This document shows positions 1-11,416 of a stretch of 64,000 nucleotides of DNA, in pieces. Position numbers and translations under genes: made by a program. Under the pieces are notes generated by a model. It was not told the origin of the DNA and did not search any database. It saw nothing but the letters and a program-made list of their open reading frames with translations. The DNA comes from Paramarasmius palmivorus (taxonomy: Eukaryota > Basidiomycota > Agaricomycetes > Agaricales > Marasmiaceae). Each line of letters begins with the position of its first letter. The stretch's first letter is position 1. Where the stretch lies: NCBI GenBank assembly GCA_037176845.1, contig JAYKXP010000070.1, positions 62,001 to 126,000 of the forward strand, read 5' to 3'.

Positions 1-408
1 TGGCTTCATGTCTCTGTTTGCGCGATCCAAACCTATTCTGTTTACTGTAGTGCGGTTCTGAATCTTATTTTCACGAAATGTCAAGCTTTCAAGACCGGCA
101 TCTGTACCTCTCCGAAGGTCAGCTCACCCTAACATCCTCTCATGATATTGCTCCTCAAAGTAAAAACTTCATTTTCCGATAAGCGATGGGCACACCTTCA
201 ACTTCTACATAGCTGGATTTCGAACGAGCCGCGTCTCAAACAAGTTTCCAACAAGTCTTCTTGGCAACCAAAGGTGACCGCTTACTGATTAGATCCCTTC
301 GTTGCCTGAAGTGGTCAGGTTTCGTGCAACTTTGTTTGATTCGTTCTCAAGTTTGCCGACAGACTACAATGCCGAAGCTTGATCCAGCGTGAATCGGCAG
401 AAAAATGG
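1..408. other. intergenic, nothing recognised
   Basis: This lies 3' of the NACHT gene on the minus strand. I see no conserved reading frame, tRNA or repeat in it. Confidence 0.5.
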
Positions 409-3091
409 CTAGCCATACAAACTGGGTGTGTTATAGTAGAGCATCAAAGCCAGAAGGATTGGTAATACCCAGATACCAACCATCAAAACGCGATGTATAT
501 GTACTTTCGGGTTCGGATTGGCGACCGCCGTGGCTATTGAATGGAATCCTGCGTTTCCAACGGATCTCGCTTCCATCTCGAGTAATTCAGTTCCTTCGTT
601 CACTAGATTGTCATCCTCGTTGATGGGATTGGCCTCCTGGTTGACTGTCGGAAGGTTGGATGCCATCTCTTCACTTCCCATTTGCGCAGTGCTGGGTGGT
701 GTGCATGGAAACGGTGTTACACCGATCTCCTTTTGGCGTTGTACTACCAGCTTTCTGAGAGAGTATAGATTATTTTGCTTGAGAAGAATGTTCAGTGACG
801 AGTGGAGATAGTAAGCTCAGGTGACAACTACCTTGACTAGGTCAAGTGTATGAACACTTTCATAGGTATCATCACGGATATCTTGGATAAGGTTTTCTTC
901 ACTACTACAGTTGGCAAGAGACCCTAATAGCCCGTCGACATTCTCGGCGTCCTTGCGAGTAACAGTAAGTAGCACCCAATCTCGAAGCTGAGGACTTTGT
1001 CTACTATCAGCTGGCAAAAGCAGGACACGCAAGTTCACTTCAATCACTACATTATAGAGTGATTGAAGGAGCTCATGCCACTTGAGGTGCACTGGGTTGG
1101 TTGCATAAAGGACATGTTCTAAATATGCCCTTACGCAATCCAAGTGCTGCAACGTAGTTGATTTAGGGGGTGAAGCAATGCAGAAACCGTCCATAAACGA
1201 CTCTATTTTGCCAAGAAAGGTTTGAGAACCCCTGGGCTCAAATGACTATGATTTCAATCATTGTCAATATTTCAATGGTTGAGAGTAATGAGACCTCACC
1301 TCTGCCCATTTAATGAATTCCCTCCATCTTTGCAAGTAAGAGCTCCTGTAGAGTCCAGAGTTCATGACCCACGTCCCGAAAAGATAGGGATCAAATTGGT
1401 TCAAGGCTTTAAGTAGTTCATCACTTGGAGTATCCAATTTCAAACATATATGAAGTACGTTGATTATTGAATACCGTGTGTTCATGAGAGTCGGGGAATT
1501 GTATGGTGGCGGTCTGGTCGCCGATGATGAGAGATATGAGCGATAGTTCCGCGAGTGGCCCGAAATGATACGGAGCAGAGCTCGAGCTATCAGGTCGAGA
1601 TAATCCAGCTTTTCCAGTTTTTTCACGTGATAGTCGCCTGAACGATTAGGATCTGAGATGTACTCCGTGAAGGAGGCATGCACGATGCGTACGTTCTTGC
1701 CATACGCATCACTAGGCACCTCTATAACTGAATGTAGTCTGAATAAGAGAGTCTCGACTTCACCTCGCTTGAGGTTCAAGAGAGCTTCGATCATGCCAGA
1801 ACTCCTCCACGACCCGTTCTGCCTGACAAAGATGAACCGATCAGTGACCTTGCCCTGGCCATCTAAGCGCGGAGGGTGGAAATGAGGCGTAGCAAGTAGG
1901 CATAGGATCATCGAGGATTTCTCTCGGTTAACCACGGGACATGTGGATAATATTTGCCGGTACAGAAGATCCAAATCAGCGTATGGAGATTCCGTAGAAT
2001 CTTCTACCTTGGTGCTGAGAATGGCTTTTAAGCGTTCCGACGGAAGACTATCGTCGCTCTCTAGATATTTCATGACTGTTACAGCAAAGATAAATTGCCC
2101 GCCAGCTCGTCTCACGAGCTCCCGGATCTTTTCTTCGCCAGGCCATGACACATCTAGAGGGCGCAGCTCGGGATGCGTATCTTGTAGCTGACCGAACCGC
2201 TCGTGAAAATAGATGGTTATATCCCGAGTGGACTCGTCGGATTTTCCAACGGGGAGACGTCCCAGGAAGGAGGTAAATCCTTCGTGTTCAAACGCTCGAC
2301 GAATTCGAGGCTCCGGGCGACTAGCAACGAGGAAAATCAGAGGACATTTAGGTATAGCCTTCCGTATGATCGTGATAAGCCTCTCCTGTGATGGCACCAA
2401 GATACATTCGTCGAGTCCATCGATGGCCACGAGGTTGGGAAGGAGGTCCCATTCTTTTGGGTCGACCTTGGTGCACGGCTCGAGAATCAGCTTTTGAACT
2501 TGGTTCTCAAACGTGGTTCGGAAGATATGGGGATCTGCGCGGACTGCTTCAAAAATTGACTCGCCCAAAGCAGCCCGGAGTGGCTCGCACTTCAAAAACT
2601 GGTATACGACCGTGGCGACAAAAGGATCTAACTTGTCCCTGGTGACGTCATTCCGAGAGAAGAAGAAACTCGCTGCCAGTCGTGGATGCGGAAGCTCTGG
2701 CGATTGCCGGGCATGCCTCTCCGACATGTTCTGCATGATCGCTGACTTGCCCACTCCAGCGGGGCCGTGTATCCAATAGACTCGCTCTGAGGCTGATTTT
2801 GCTAAAACCCATTGATTACACTCTTGTAGGATTTCGGTGCGCGTGTCGGGATGGCAATTGGGTAGAGGGAAGCGTTGTTCTGAATTGTAGAGCCCGTTGG
2901 CTGCAGCGTTAGTCGCAACGAGCTTGAAGACATCATCTTTGAGGACATTCAGTTTACAGACATTGTAGAGATTCACAGTGGTACTCACTTGGGTCGGCCA
3001 AATTATACGTATTATTGAATTGATTCCCTTGAACCAAGTTAAAAGCACCATCGTTGATGGTAAAACCTTTGGCATCGGAGAAGAACGACAT
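409..3091 (-). CDS. NACHT-domain NTPase (STAND/NLR-like) with C-terminal membrane segment
   Basis: Four exons (3091-2989, 2936-1300, 1245-832, 777-409) join in frame to 840 codons plus stop. The start MSFFSDAKGF is followed by the glycine/asparagine motif GAFNLVQGNQFNNTYN that precedes NACHT domains in many agaricomycete proteins. The NACHT domain has a Walker A motif GPAGVGKS (about residue 100) and a Walker B-like LVAIDGLDEC. After it comes a helical region with no recognised WD40, ankyrin or TPR repeats. The last 25 residues hold one hydrophobic segment (VLMVGIWVLPILLALMLYY) that looks like a tail anchor. Proteins of this family are proposed to act in non-self recognition or regulated cell death, but this is family knowledge, not shown here. 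Lack of a repeat sensor domain is usual for the short agaricomycete versions. An upstream in-frame start would add a hydrophobic leader (to 3148) but I prefer the start before the conserved motif. Confidence 0.85.
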
Positions 3092-3309
3092 GATTAGCAA
3101 TGTCGCCCCTAGAAGTGGGATGACGAGGAGGACAGAAATGCACTGCAAAGAGGCAGATGCTTTTCAATGGTTTCTCCTCGTGTTCACTGCCTGGCCTGAG
3201 GCTTGAAGCTTGGAACTACGTACGTAGTTGGTCGAGCGCCGATGCCTAGGGGAGACTACGTAGTTGACCGCTCAATTGGGCGCTAAAGTGGTACACTCCC
3301 GAAGCCTCA

Positions 3310-5169
3310 GTGTATACTCCCATGTTCTTCCCCCGCATACCACAGAACTGGAAGCATTCAATCTACTGCTTCAAGAGGTATTCATCTAGTATTTCTGGTC
3401 AATACCATCCCGCTCTACGACAACTAACTACGGAACTCTCCCAAAAACAACCAACATTCGCGGTCTCGCCAAATCATGTCCATATCCTCAAACAGCCGGC
3501 CGAGTTTTACTCTCAACTTTTGGTGTGTATCGTGGCCAGGAGATTATCAATGTTTTTTGACCTTCAGGACAGGGGATGATACGGAGTGCCGAGAGAAGAA
3601 TCTTTCTGTCTTCGCTATATATCGGGTCCAGTGAACCAGAACTCGTGTGTGTTTCCTTTTCGCAATGCGTAAGAAGTGTCACTGAAGATGGTCTTCTTTA
3701 CCAGGTAGAGGAGCTCAAAACTGCGCTGGAGCGCAAAGAATCTCTTCACTTGTATTTCCAGCTCGACCTGAACCGTTCAACACGACCTGGGCCTTCATCA
3801 ACCGCAAAGATATTACTCCCTCTTCTACAAACATATCCAGACCGTGTACACGCGTCTTTCTTCCGGAGTCCTAGTCTCCGAGGTATCATGGCCAAAATTG
3901 TTCCGCCGAGGTTTAACGAGGGCTGGGGAACATGGCATGCGAAGATTTACGGAGCAGACGACGATGTTATGATTAGTGGGTGCGTATATCGCTGTTTTGG
4001 ATCTCCGCGCGTACATATTCTCATTATATTCACCACAGTGCCAACTTGAACGAGTCATATTTCACGAACCGCCAAGACCGCTACTTGTACTTTTCGAATC
4101 AGCCTACTCTCTCACAGTACTGTTTCGACTTCCTCCGGACAGTCTCAGGATTCTCGTACCAGCTCCTTCCTTCTCCGGACGCCAAAGCTGATTTAGGACC
4201 ACACACTCTCAGAAAAAAGATGGTTATACGATGTTCTGGCCGGATTTCAGCACGCACCCTCATCACATCCACGCCAAGGCTGAGAACGCATTCTCAGAGT
4301 TTCAGCAGAGTTATCGTCAGCGAAACGAAAGAAAGTTGCTTACCGAAGGCTCCAGAGAGGACAACCAAGTTATGCTTTTTCCTGTCATCCAGGCTGGGCA
4401 ATTCAATGTCAGGGAAGAGGAGCATGCGATGGACATACTGTTCAAGCATGCTAACGAGCAGAAAGAGAATGGACAGAGGCCTCTCATTGACTTCACCAGC
4501 GGGTACTTTGGTCTTTACGAACGCTATCAAGACCTTGTCCTTCGTTGTCGGAACGTTGACGTTCGGATTGTAGCTGCTAGCCCCAAGGTAAGCCGAAGTG
4601 CAGATAAGACAGTTAGAAAGCTAACGGGTTGATCTAGGCGAACGGTTTCTATGGATCGAAAGGCGTTTCTGGGCGTATACCTGAAGGCTACACCCTATTC
4701 GAGCAGAGGTTTATGAAAGCCGTTGCGCGCGCAGGACGATTATGGAAAGAGGGCTCAGGTGTTCAGCTGCGTGAATGGTTCAAAGAGGGATGGACATATC
4801 ATGCGAAAGGTATGAACCATTTTCACACCGTGTTGCTGGCCTCTACCTGACGAAACCACTTTAGGATTGTGGCTTTCTCCCAACTCTTCCTCGCACCCTA
4901 TTCTTACTCTGTTTGGGTCTACGAACCTAAACTCACGATCATCGCATATCGATACCGAGTTGTCGTTTGTCATGGTTTTACCGCCCACACAAGCAACTGA
5001 ACCCGCGGAGAAGGACAAGGAGACAGCTGATGGAGTAACGGCCTTGCGGGCTCAACTGGCTGATGAAGTATCTAACATCAGAGAACATGCGCAAGAGTGG
5101 AAGGGTGATCAGAGAAAAGTCCGGCTGGGCACGAAGCTGCTCGTTGCATTAGTCGGAAAGATGTTATAG
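3310..5169 (+). CDS. PGS1: CDP-diacylglycerol--glycerol-3-phosphate 3-phosphatidyltransferase (Pgs1)
   Basis: Catalyses the committed step of phosphatidylglycerol and cardiolipin synthesis in mitochondria. Exons: 3310-3522, 3573-3644, 3705-3979, 4039-4587, 4638-4809, 4865-5169. The first phospholipase D-type HKD motif is WHAKIYGADDDVMISG followed by ANLNESYF; the second is YHAKGLWLSP with FGSTNLNSRSSH. The FYSQLL/GMIRSAERRIFLSSLY junction matches the family start of the catalytic core. Exon 4 changes frame between FSYQLLPSPDAKADLGPHTL and DGYTMFWPDFSTHPHHIHAK. Both sides look like Pgs1, so either one A is missing from the A-run at 4213-4218, or a 41-nt intron (4156-4196) is used, which would remove the QLLP stretch. 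The protein is about 514-528 aa. The initiator could also be the Met at 3322. Identification is confident; the exact exon 4 structure is not. Confidence 0.88.
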
Positions 5170-5322
5170 GGTCTTCTAAAGGGCTGCTGTCATATCTATC
5201 TTGTGGAGAATGGAGAATCTTCTATAGGCTACATATGTATATCCAAACATTATAATTACGGCGTAATTACAACACGAATAGAGTATCAGGTCCACTCTTC
5301 TCTCTCCTCTGCGTCCACACTC

Positions 5323-8060
5323 CTACGAGGTGACATCTGAGCTATCTTCATCCGACAGTGCATCCGCAGATGCTTGCTGTTGCCACATGCGGAAGTACAG
5401 GCCACCCTTCTTGAGTAACTCTTCGTGGCTTCCTTGTTCGGCGACTTCACCATCTTTCAGTACAATGATAAGATCTGGAAATAGCTAGTAAGAAACTGCT
5501 GTAAAAACACGGAGGTTTACAACGTACCAGACTCGATAACTGTCTTAAGACGATGCGCAATGAAGATGCTAGTGCGAGACCTATCCAATAGTGTGTTGTT
5601 GATATTCCGCATTAGCTCAGATTCTGTCGTTGAATCCAAAGCCGATGTCTATACCCGCTGCGTCAATTTCACATCCACTGAGAAGGCTAGTATCCACTCA
5701 CAGCTTCATCAAAGAACAGGATAGGAGGATCCTTCAACAGCACTCGAGCTACAGCCAACCTCTGCTTCTCGCCGCCACTAATCATCAAACCTCTCTCTCC
5801 GACCTTCGTATTGTATCCATCTGGAAGCCTCAGTATCGTATCCTGCACATTAGCCTTCCTAGTCGCCTCCATAACCTCCTCATCAGTCGCCGACAGCCGC
5901 CCATATCGAACATTATGCATGATATCCGCATGGAACAACGGCGTATCCTGAGGTACCACACCGATATTCTCCCGAAGACTCTTGACTTGCAGATCCCGAA
6001 TTTCCTGATCGTCGATGTAGATCCTTCCGGAATTAGGTTCATAGAACCTGAAAAGAAGACGGAACACGGTAGATTTACCACAACCCGAGGGGCCGACAAT
6101 GGCTACTTTCTTGCCGGCAGGAACTGTGAAGGAGAGGTTGCGGAAGATTGGACGGTCGGGGTGGTACCCAAAGTTGACGTTCTCGAAGCGGATTGAGCCG
6201 CCTCGAAGTTGTAGGGGTTTGGCATCAGGTTTGTCCTAGTATAAGGTAGATGAGACCTTGGAATGTGCGAATGGTATAGGATGACCTTACTTGAACTGGT
6301 AGATTTTCCTCACGCAGCTTGAAGAGTACCTCCATGTCCAACAAGTTTTGTTTCATTTCTCGATAGATGGTGCCCAAGAAGTTTAAGGGTAAAGACAGCT
6401 GGAAGATCAGCTGGTTGACCATGACCAAGTCTCCGACAGTCATTGTACCTTTGCACAGAGTCAGTGTTTATACACAAGAAGGTGAATGATACTCACCGTC
6501 GATAACGCCCTGTGCCGCCATCAGCATAGTTGCCGTTAGTGCACTCGAGAAAATGACATTCTGTCCCGAGTTCAGGAATGCCAAGGAAGTGGTGATTTTG
6601 ACTGATGATGACTCGTAATCCTTGAGGTGCTTGTCATACTGGGCGGTTTCAAACTTCTCATTGTTGAAGTGCTGTCTGTGATGCTCAGAATGTGATCAAA
6701 TGGGTGCAGCTATTGGTAAACAAACCTTAACGGCCTCGTAGTTCAGCAGAGAATCTACAGCAACTGTAGCAGCTTGATTGTCTGCCTTGTTAGCTTCCCG
6801 GCGGAAACGTGTTCTGTTCAGCCATGAGTAAGCTGGACTGTTCTGAAAGAAGACTGGCTTCACCTCCAGGCGGTAGTCCGAACAGTGAACCAGGTGTAAG
6901 CAGCCAGGGTACCGACGGTTATTGCGGCAAAATTCCAACCGAATTTGTAAGTCTGACGCGAGATTGAGAGAGGTCGGCATCTAAAAGAGAGAAACACCGC
7001 ACCAATATCCCACACACAAGTGATATCTCCACTGCAGTCGGAACTATGCGGAACAGTATAGCCTGCAAGAGAAAACTTATGCCTCTGATTGACGAAATTC
7101 AGATCAAAGGTATAGGAACAACACGAGAAAGCACTCACTTCGTGCCACGATCAATGGCTCGTGTGAGTCCTCCGGTCTGACGTGAGAGGTGGAACTTCAT
7201 GTCCATACTCAAGATTTGTTCAAAAGTTTCCCGAGCGACCTTGCGTATTGCACGTTGTCCAATATTTGCAAAAGTTGCGTTCAAGAGTTCACCGAATACA
7301 TTGGCTCCGATCCTTGCAGCACCATCTGAGGGATATGTTCAAAACGCGAATGTGAATGTCTTCGGAGTCGACGCACATCCAAGTATAAGTGTACCAACCA
7401 CTGTCCAGACGGTTGAACCCGATGAAATATCCATGTTGAGGGAATCGACTACTTCCTTGAAGATAAGCGGTACCTGAACATTCAACAACTAAAGAATTGT
7501 TAAACCGTGTCCATGTGTGAATAGCGAAGCACGCACCTTTCCTCCGAACAAAAATATGAATCCCAACAGAACTGTTCCACGCGTCTCCAATCATTCTTAG
7601 GCCACACATTCTGAAGCAGACGCTTAATGACCTCCCAATTATTCCTCCGTTCTTGTGCTTGCGTCAGCGGCGCCGCTTCCGACAAAAGATCCCTCGGGGC
7701 TTGAGTAGAGGGCGTAGGTTCTGATTTTCCGTCCGTCTTCTTCTCGGAGTTCTTGGATTCCGCTGCTTGATTGCTGGATGCTAAGTGTCCATATAATCTG
7801 TGAAGAGGGGATATCCAACTGGTAGAAACACCGTGCGGGAACCGCTGACTGTCTACGCATCCCATCGGCCGTGTTTTGACACACGATTCTCGACTAGGTC
7901 GCACTGAGTTATTATATGCAATTCCCTTTGCATTTTCAGCCCTTTTAATCGAGAAAGATATGGGTATTTGACGTGTCGAACTAATAACGGCCGGACTCCG
8001 ATGAAGCCTCCAGGGAATGGTCGGTGATGTGCTGATATGCCGAGCAAAGGAATTTAGCAT
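5323..8060 (-). CDS. ATM1: Mitochondrial ABC half-transporter Atm1
   Basis: Inner-membrane half transporter that exports a glutathione/sulfur compound needed for cytosolic Fe-S protein assembly. The N-terminus ([12 protein letters not shown]..., Arg/Ser rich) looks like a mitochondrial presequence. The membrane domain includes VLNVQVP-type sequence (here [18 protein letters not shown]), [22 protein letters not shown] and [20 protein letters not shown], all typical of Atm1. The nucleotide-binding domain has Walker [11 protein letters not shown]-loop VVPQDTPLF, signature [12 protein letters not shown], Walker B ILFFDEA and the switch His in [10 protein letters not shown]. It ends [20 protein letters not shown]. 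About a dozen short introns were resolved with clean GT..AG sites. One anomaly: after WPKNDW (about 7588) the conserved frame continues only after a one-base shift into [16 protein letters not shown]; no intron fits there. Everything before and after is intact, so this is probably a consensus error. Confidence 0.9.
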
Positions 8061-9364
8061 ATCCCACCCAGAGCAGCCAAATAAATGGCTTTGAATGAAA
8101 GGGAAGAAATTGATATGAGAGGAAGAAATGGGTCCTCGTCGTCTGCGTCGAAGGTTGCAATATTATGGTGGAAAGCGGCGTCATCGTTATCAGTATCTGA
8201 TTAGATTGCAAATACTCTTCTCGCGGTCACGATACTCAAACTGGTCACGGTCTTGGTAATCGTCACAGCCACTGACGACTGTACTTATTCTTTCTTCACC
8301 TCGATGAGGTCTAACGTTCTGCAGTTGTGTTTCTCCATCATTTGCTTATATTCCGCGTCAAATGGTCGCAACGTCTTGCACTCGCTATGTCCCAGTCACT
8401 AGCAGGAATTCGATGTAGCAGCCGCAGCAGTAACGACTATACTCCTGAGTTTTCGAGTAACTTGGAACTGCTTTCTTCACAGCGAAGTCATCAACATCGT
8501 CCACAACACGATATACTTACTCTCTTCACTAGGACGACTTTTCCTTCCTGTAACCTTCGCTCTCCGAGCTCCAGCTCTTCGATGATTTCAAATAGATGCA
8601 TACCAGTCCTGTGACTGTTCAAACAATGTTCGCTGAACCTCTTGTTGGGCGGCCAATATACAAGCACTGAAACGTTGCAAATCAATTTTGGGCGCCCCGT
8701 TCATCAAACCCGAATATTATGTATTCGCCTCAAGAGCATAATCGCAACATGAATATACTTCAAACTGCTATTTTCTCTATGAATCATTGCTGGTCGTAAT
8801 GGGCGACGCCAAAACATTCTAGTCTCTGACAGAAACCTGTGTTGAATGACTCTTCCGTCTACGGGTCGATTTGTTCTATCCGTCGCCGCTCCACATTCTC
8901 TTTTGTCCTCATGACCGTACTTTCTCTCCTAAGTCTCATCCGAGTAGCTTTGTGCAGTGCCTTCTACGTTATTTCCACAGTCAAATGACGATCGCCGATT
9001 ACAAGCCACCTCATGTTCTACACAGACACAATTGAAGCTCTTAGCCTGCAAATACAGCATTCGTGCTTGGTGGACGATGCTCTCACCTCAAAGGTTCAAA
9101 AGTCTGGCCTACGTGCCGAAGAGGAACTGTGAAGTGATCAAGCCAGATTTTCGAAACTTTGAGGACGATCTCCATTGCTTCTGCCTCCTCCTAGTCTATT
9201 GCGCCGTATCCGAAGTGCTGCAACCGAAATTGTAGGTAGCTCCACATTCTACCTCAACTGTCAAATTACTGTCAGACAGGGTCGTCTCCAGCGCTTCGCC
9301 ACCGGCATGAACATCTCTCCCAAGTTCACTTCCGAAAATCGTGGAAACATGGATGGTCTCTGGG
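8061..9364. other. intergenic between ATM1 and the secreted-protein gene; weak coding hints only
   Basis: No family is recognisable. On the minus strand 8590-8520 reads like FEIIEELELGERRLQEGK and ends at a good GTAAGT donor (8511), but no start or upstream exon could be joined. On the plus strand a 39-codon frame from 9013 could splice (donor near 9129, acceptor near 9189) to a frame ending at 9369, but that would overlap the TATA box of the next gene. I regard both as unproven. Confidence 0.3.
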
Positions 9365-9372
9365 TATAAAAG
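9365..9372 (+). promoter_or_regulatory. TATA box of the secreted cysteine-rich protein gene
   Basis: TATAAAAG lies 88 bp before the ATG at 9453, followed by a pyrimidine/CAA-rich leader (ATCTCATCTACAACAAG). This is the clearest core promoter in the window and suggests strong or inducible expression. Confidence 0.6.
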
Positions 9373-9452
9373 ACTTCTGGTTTCAGCCAGTATTCTCCAG
9401 TTCCAAACACAATCTCATCTACAACAAGTTTGACCCTCATCTCAACGTCACC

Positions 9453-9839
9453 ATGAAGGTTTGGCCACCAGCCCGTCTCAACCTACATTTTTCTCATTAT
9501 GAATGCTTCATCCAGTTCTTCGCATCCTTGACTGCCTTTGCTCTCGTCGCTGCTGCCGGCGTACATGCCGCTGCTGTCCAAGAGCGCGACCTCAACGCCG
9601 TATGTGGTTTTTACTTCGATCAACATGTTCATTAGGCTTGACGCGTCCTTTTCATACAGAGAGCTTGCACTCCTTCCAACTGCATCTGTAATGCCATCCA
9701 AGGCCAGTTCTGCGGTAACGAAGCCGTGAACCCCGCATGCACCAATGGCCACGTCTTTGAGTGCAATGGCAACAGCGGCAATGCCTGCGACTATGGTATC
9801 CGGGACAGCTGCGTCAACTGTGGCCAACTCACCTGCTAA
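9453..9839 (+). CDS. Small secreted cysteine-rich protein (89 aa, 10 Cys)
   Basis: Three exons, 9453-9458, 9516-9599 and 9660-9839, give 89 codons plus stop. The first coding exon is only ATGAAG. The N-terminus MKFFASLTAFALVAAAGVHA is a textbook signal peptide, followed by a short stretch AAVQERDLNAR that may be a propeptide. The remaining 58 residues hold ten cysteines (pattern C-x4-C-x-C-x6-C-x8-C-x7-C-x7-C-x7-C-x2-C-x4-C, read by eye), which suggests five disulfides. No known effector, hydrophobin (their CC pairs are absent) or cerato-platanin signature is seen. Such proteins are found in the secretomes of plant- or litter-associated mushrooms; the role here is unknown. The unspliced frame stops early, so automatic ORF calling would miss the mature protein. 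Confidence 0.85.
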
Positions 9840-10090
9840 GCGGGTTTCTATCCAAGCATCATCCTTTCACTGTCATCGCTTAATCGTCCATTCGCCCCAA
9901 CATTGCTGTTGCCGGCCGGGACCAAATCTTTAGTGTACGATATGTATTCCGTTTGAATCGAACCATATTTTTGTACCTTGCCTCGAGGCTCGCTCATTTA
10001 TTGTCGGCATTGTCCGTGTCGGCTACCTCAAAGCATGAAGAAACATGAGCCAGCACAGGTTGCTTACCTTTCTACCTTGACTACCGTAAA

Positions 10091-10839
10091 ATGAAACGCT
10101 CCGACCGTCCTTCGCGTTCACGTTCACCCCCTTCGCAAAGGAGAAAGGTGTCTATATCTCAAAACAGTGATAAGTTGGACGTACGTCAAGTCCTTTCAGT
10201 CACCTTATGAATGTCCTCGATAAACTGATCTTTATTTGACCCCAGATTAAACCTTTTGCACTCAATGATCCGGGGTCTGAATGCAAGAACAGCAGCTCTA
10301 AACGTTCCATGCGCTCGGATTGGGGTAAAGCGCCATTCTATAATTTGACATGTCCCCAGATGCTGACAGTTGCAGAAGATTCGTCACTTCATTCATTGAA
10401 TGATCAGCTTGAAGTACAAGAGCAGACAATCATTCAATTGGAGAGGTCAACCCGTGTTATGAGGGACCTAATCCGACAAAAGGCGAAAGACGAGTCCGAA
10501 AGAATCGATTCAGAAATCCAGACCCGAAGAGAGGAAGTGGCAAGAATGGAGGAGTTGAAGGAAGCACTTATCAAAGACATTGACGAACTCCAGGCAAAAA
10601 AGGAGGAAAAAACCCAGGAGTTGGAGAAATTGTGTCAGGAAGTAGAGATGAAGTTAAAGAACAAGGCCACCGAAGTCCAACGAGAGATTTCGAAGGACGA
10701 CGCAGATTCTGACTCCGAGAACAGCGATTCTGACTCTGAGGACGAAGACTCTGCCACGTCAAAATTTGTAAAGGACAGCAAAGCGAAGAAACCTCAGGAC
10801 ACGGAGAAGCCGAAGACACGCGCGGGGAAGAAGCACTGA
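10091..10839 (+). CDS. Coiled-coil protein with acidic Ser/Asp tail, unknown function
   Basis: Two exons, 10091-10180 and 10246-10839, give 227 aa. The N-terminus is rich in Arg/Ser (MKRSDRPSRSRSPPSQRRK), the middle (about residues 95-180) is a strongly charged coiled coil (LNDQLEVQEQTIIQLERS through KDIDELQAKKEEKTQELEKL), and the C-terminus has DADSDSENSDSDSEDEDS followed by a basic end, KTRAGKKH. These suggest a nuclear protein but no domain is recognised. A GT..AG pair inside exon 2 (about 10325-10359) could be mistaken for an intron, but removing it breaks the frame, so I kept it as exon. Confidence 0.65.
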
Positions 10840-11416
10840 ATGTGCCTTCTAGATCTATAATCCAACATTTCTTGATATCCGAGGTCGCTCTTATAGAGCA
10901 GCACAACTCCATCTCCACATAACGATTTGGCTCATCACCGCACCCATAATTGAATGCACTATGTCGACCCCTCCAAGTACGCAAAACACCCAATATATTT
11001 GTGATCTGCGTCGTTGTAGTAGCCGCAAAGTTCCAATCCCAAATTTTTCTTGACGTTTTCGCCTGTTTTCGCCCAATTTCCGGACTAACCCATTTGTATT
11101 TAGTAAGAGTGTTCCTATCCGTATTCTTGGCAGCTTGTTTCTTTTTTGCATGTCGTGACCATTAGAGGAGTGCTCTTTAAGATCTTGAGGGCGTCTGGGG
11201 TACGTCTTGGGTACATTGACCAAGCGGCGATTTGTGTTGAGTGTAAACAAGCCCACATATTCTAGTCGTATACATAGCCATTCCATGCAAAAAAGCTGCT
11301 CGGGATTTATATGAGGGATTTGTTGAATTCATAGCAACGACGCTGGTGGGAGTCACTTCTCAAGCCTGTGTGTGACACATGTAACACATCGTCACACTTT
11401 CCGATCCCTCACCACC
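10840..11416. other. intergenic, nothing recognised
   Basis: Contains the 3' end of the coiled-coil gene and the promoter of CWC2. No RNA gene, repeat or conserved frame is visible. Confidence 0.5.

Noticed and set aside
9013..9369. Two-exon plus-strand model ending just before the secreted-protein gene
   Set aside because: It would overlap the TATA box of the next gene and has no recognisable family; kept only as a weak hint.
10325..10359. GTAAAG...CCCCAG as a possible intron in the coiled-coil gene
   Set aside because: It is only 35 nt and its removal breaks the downstream coiled-coil frame.
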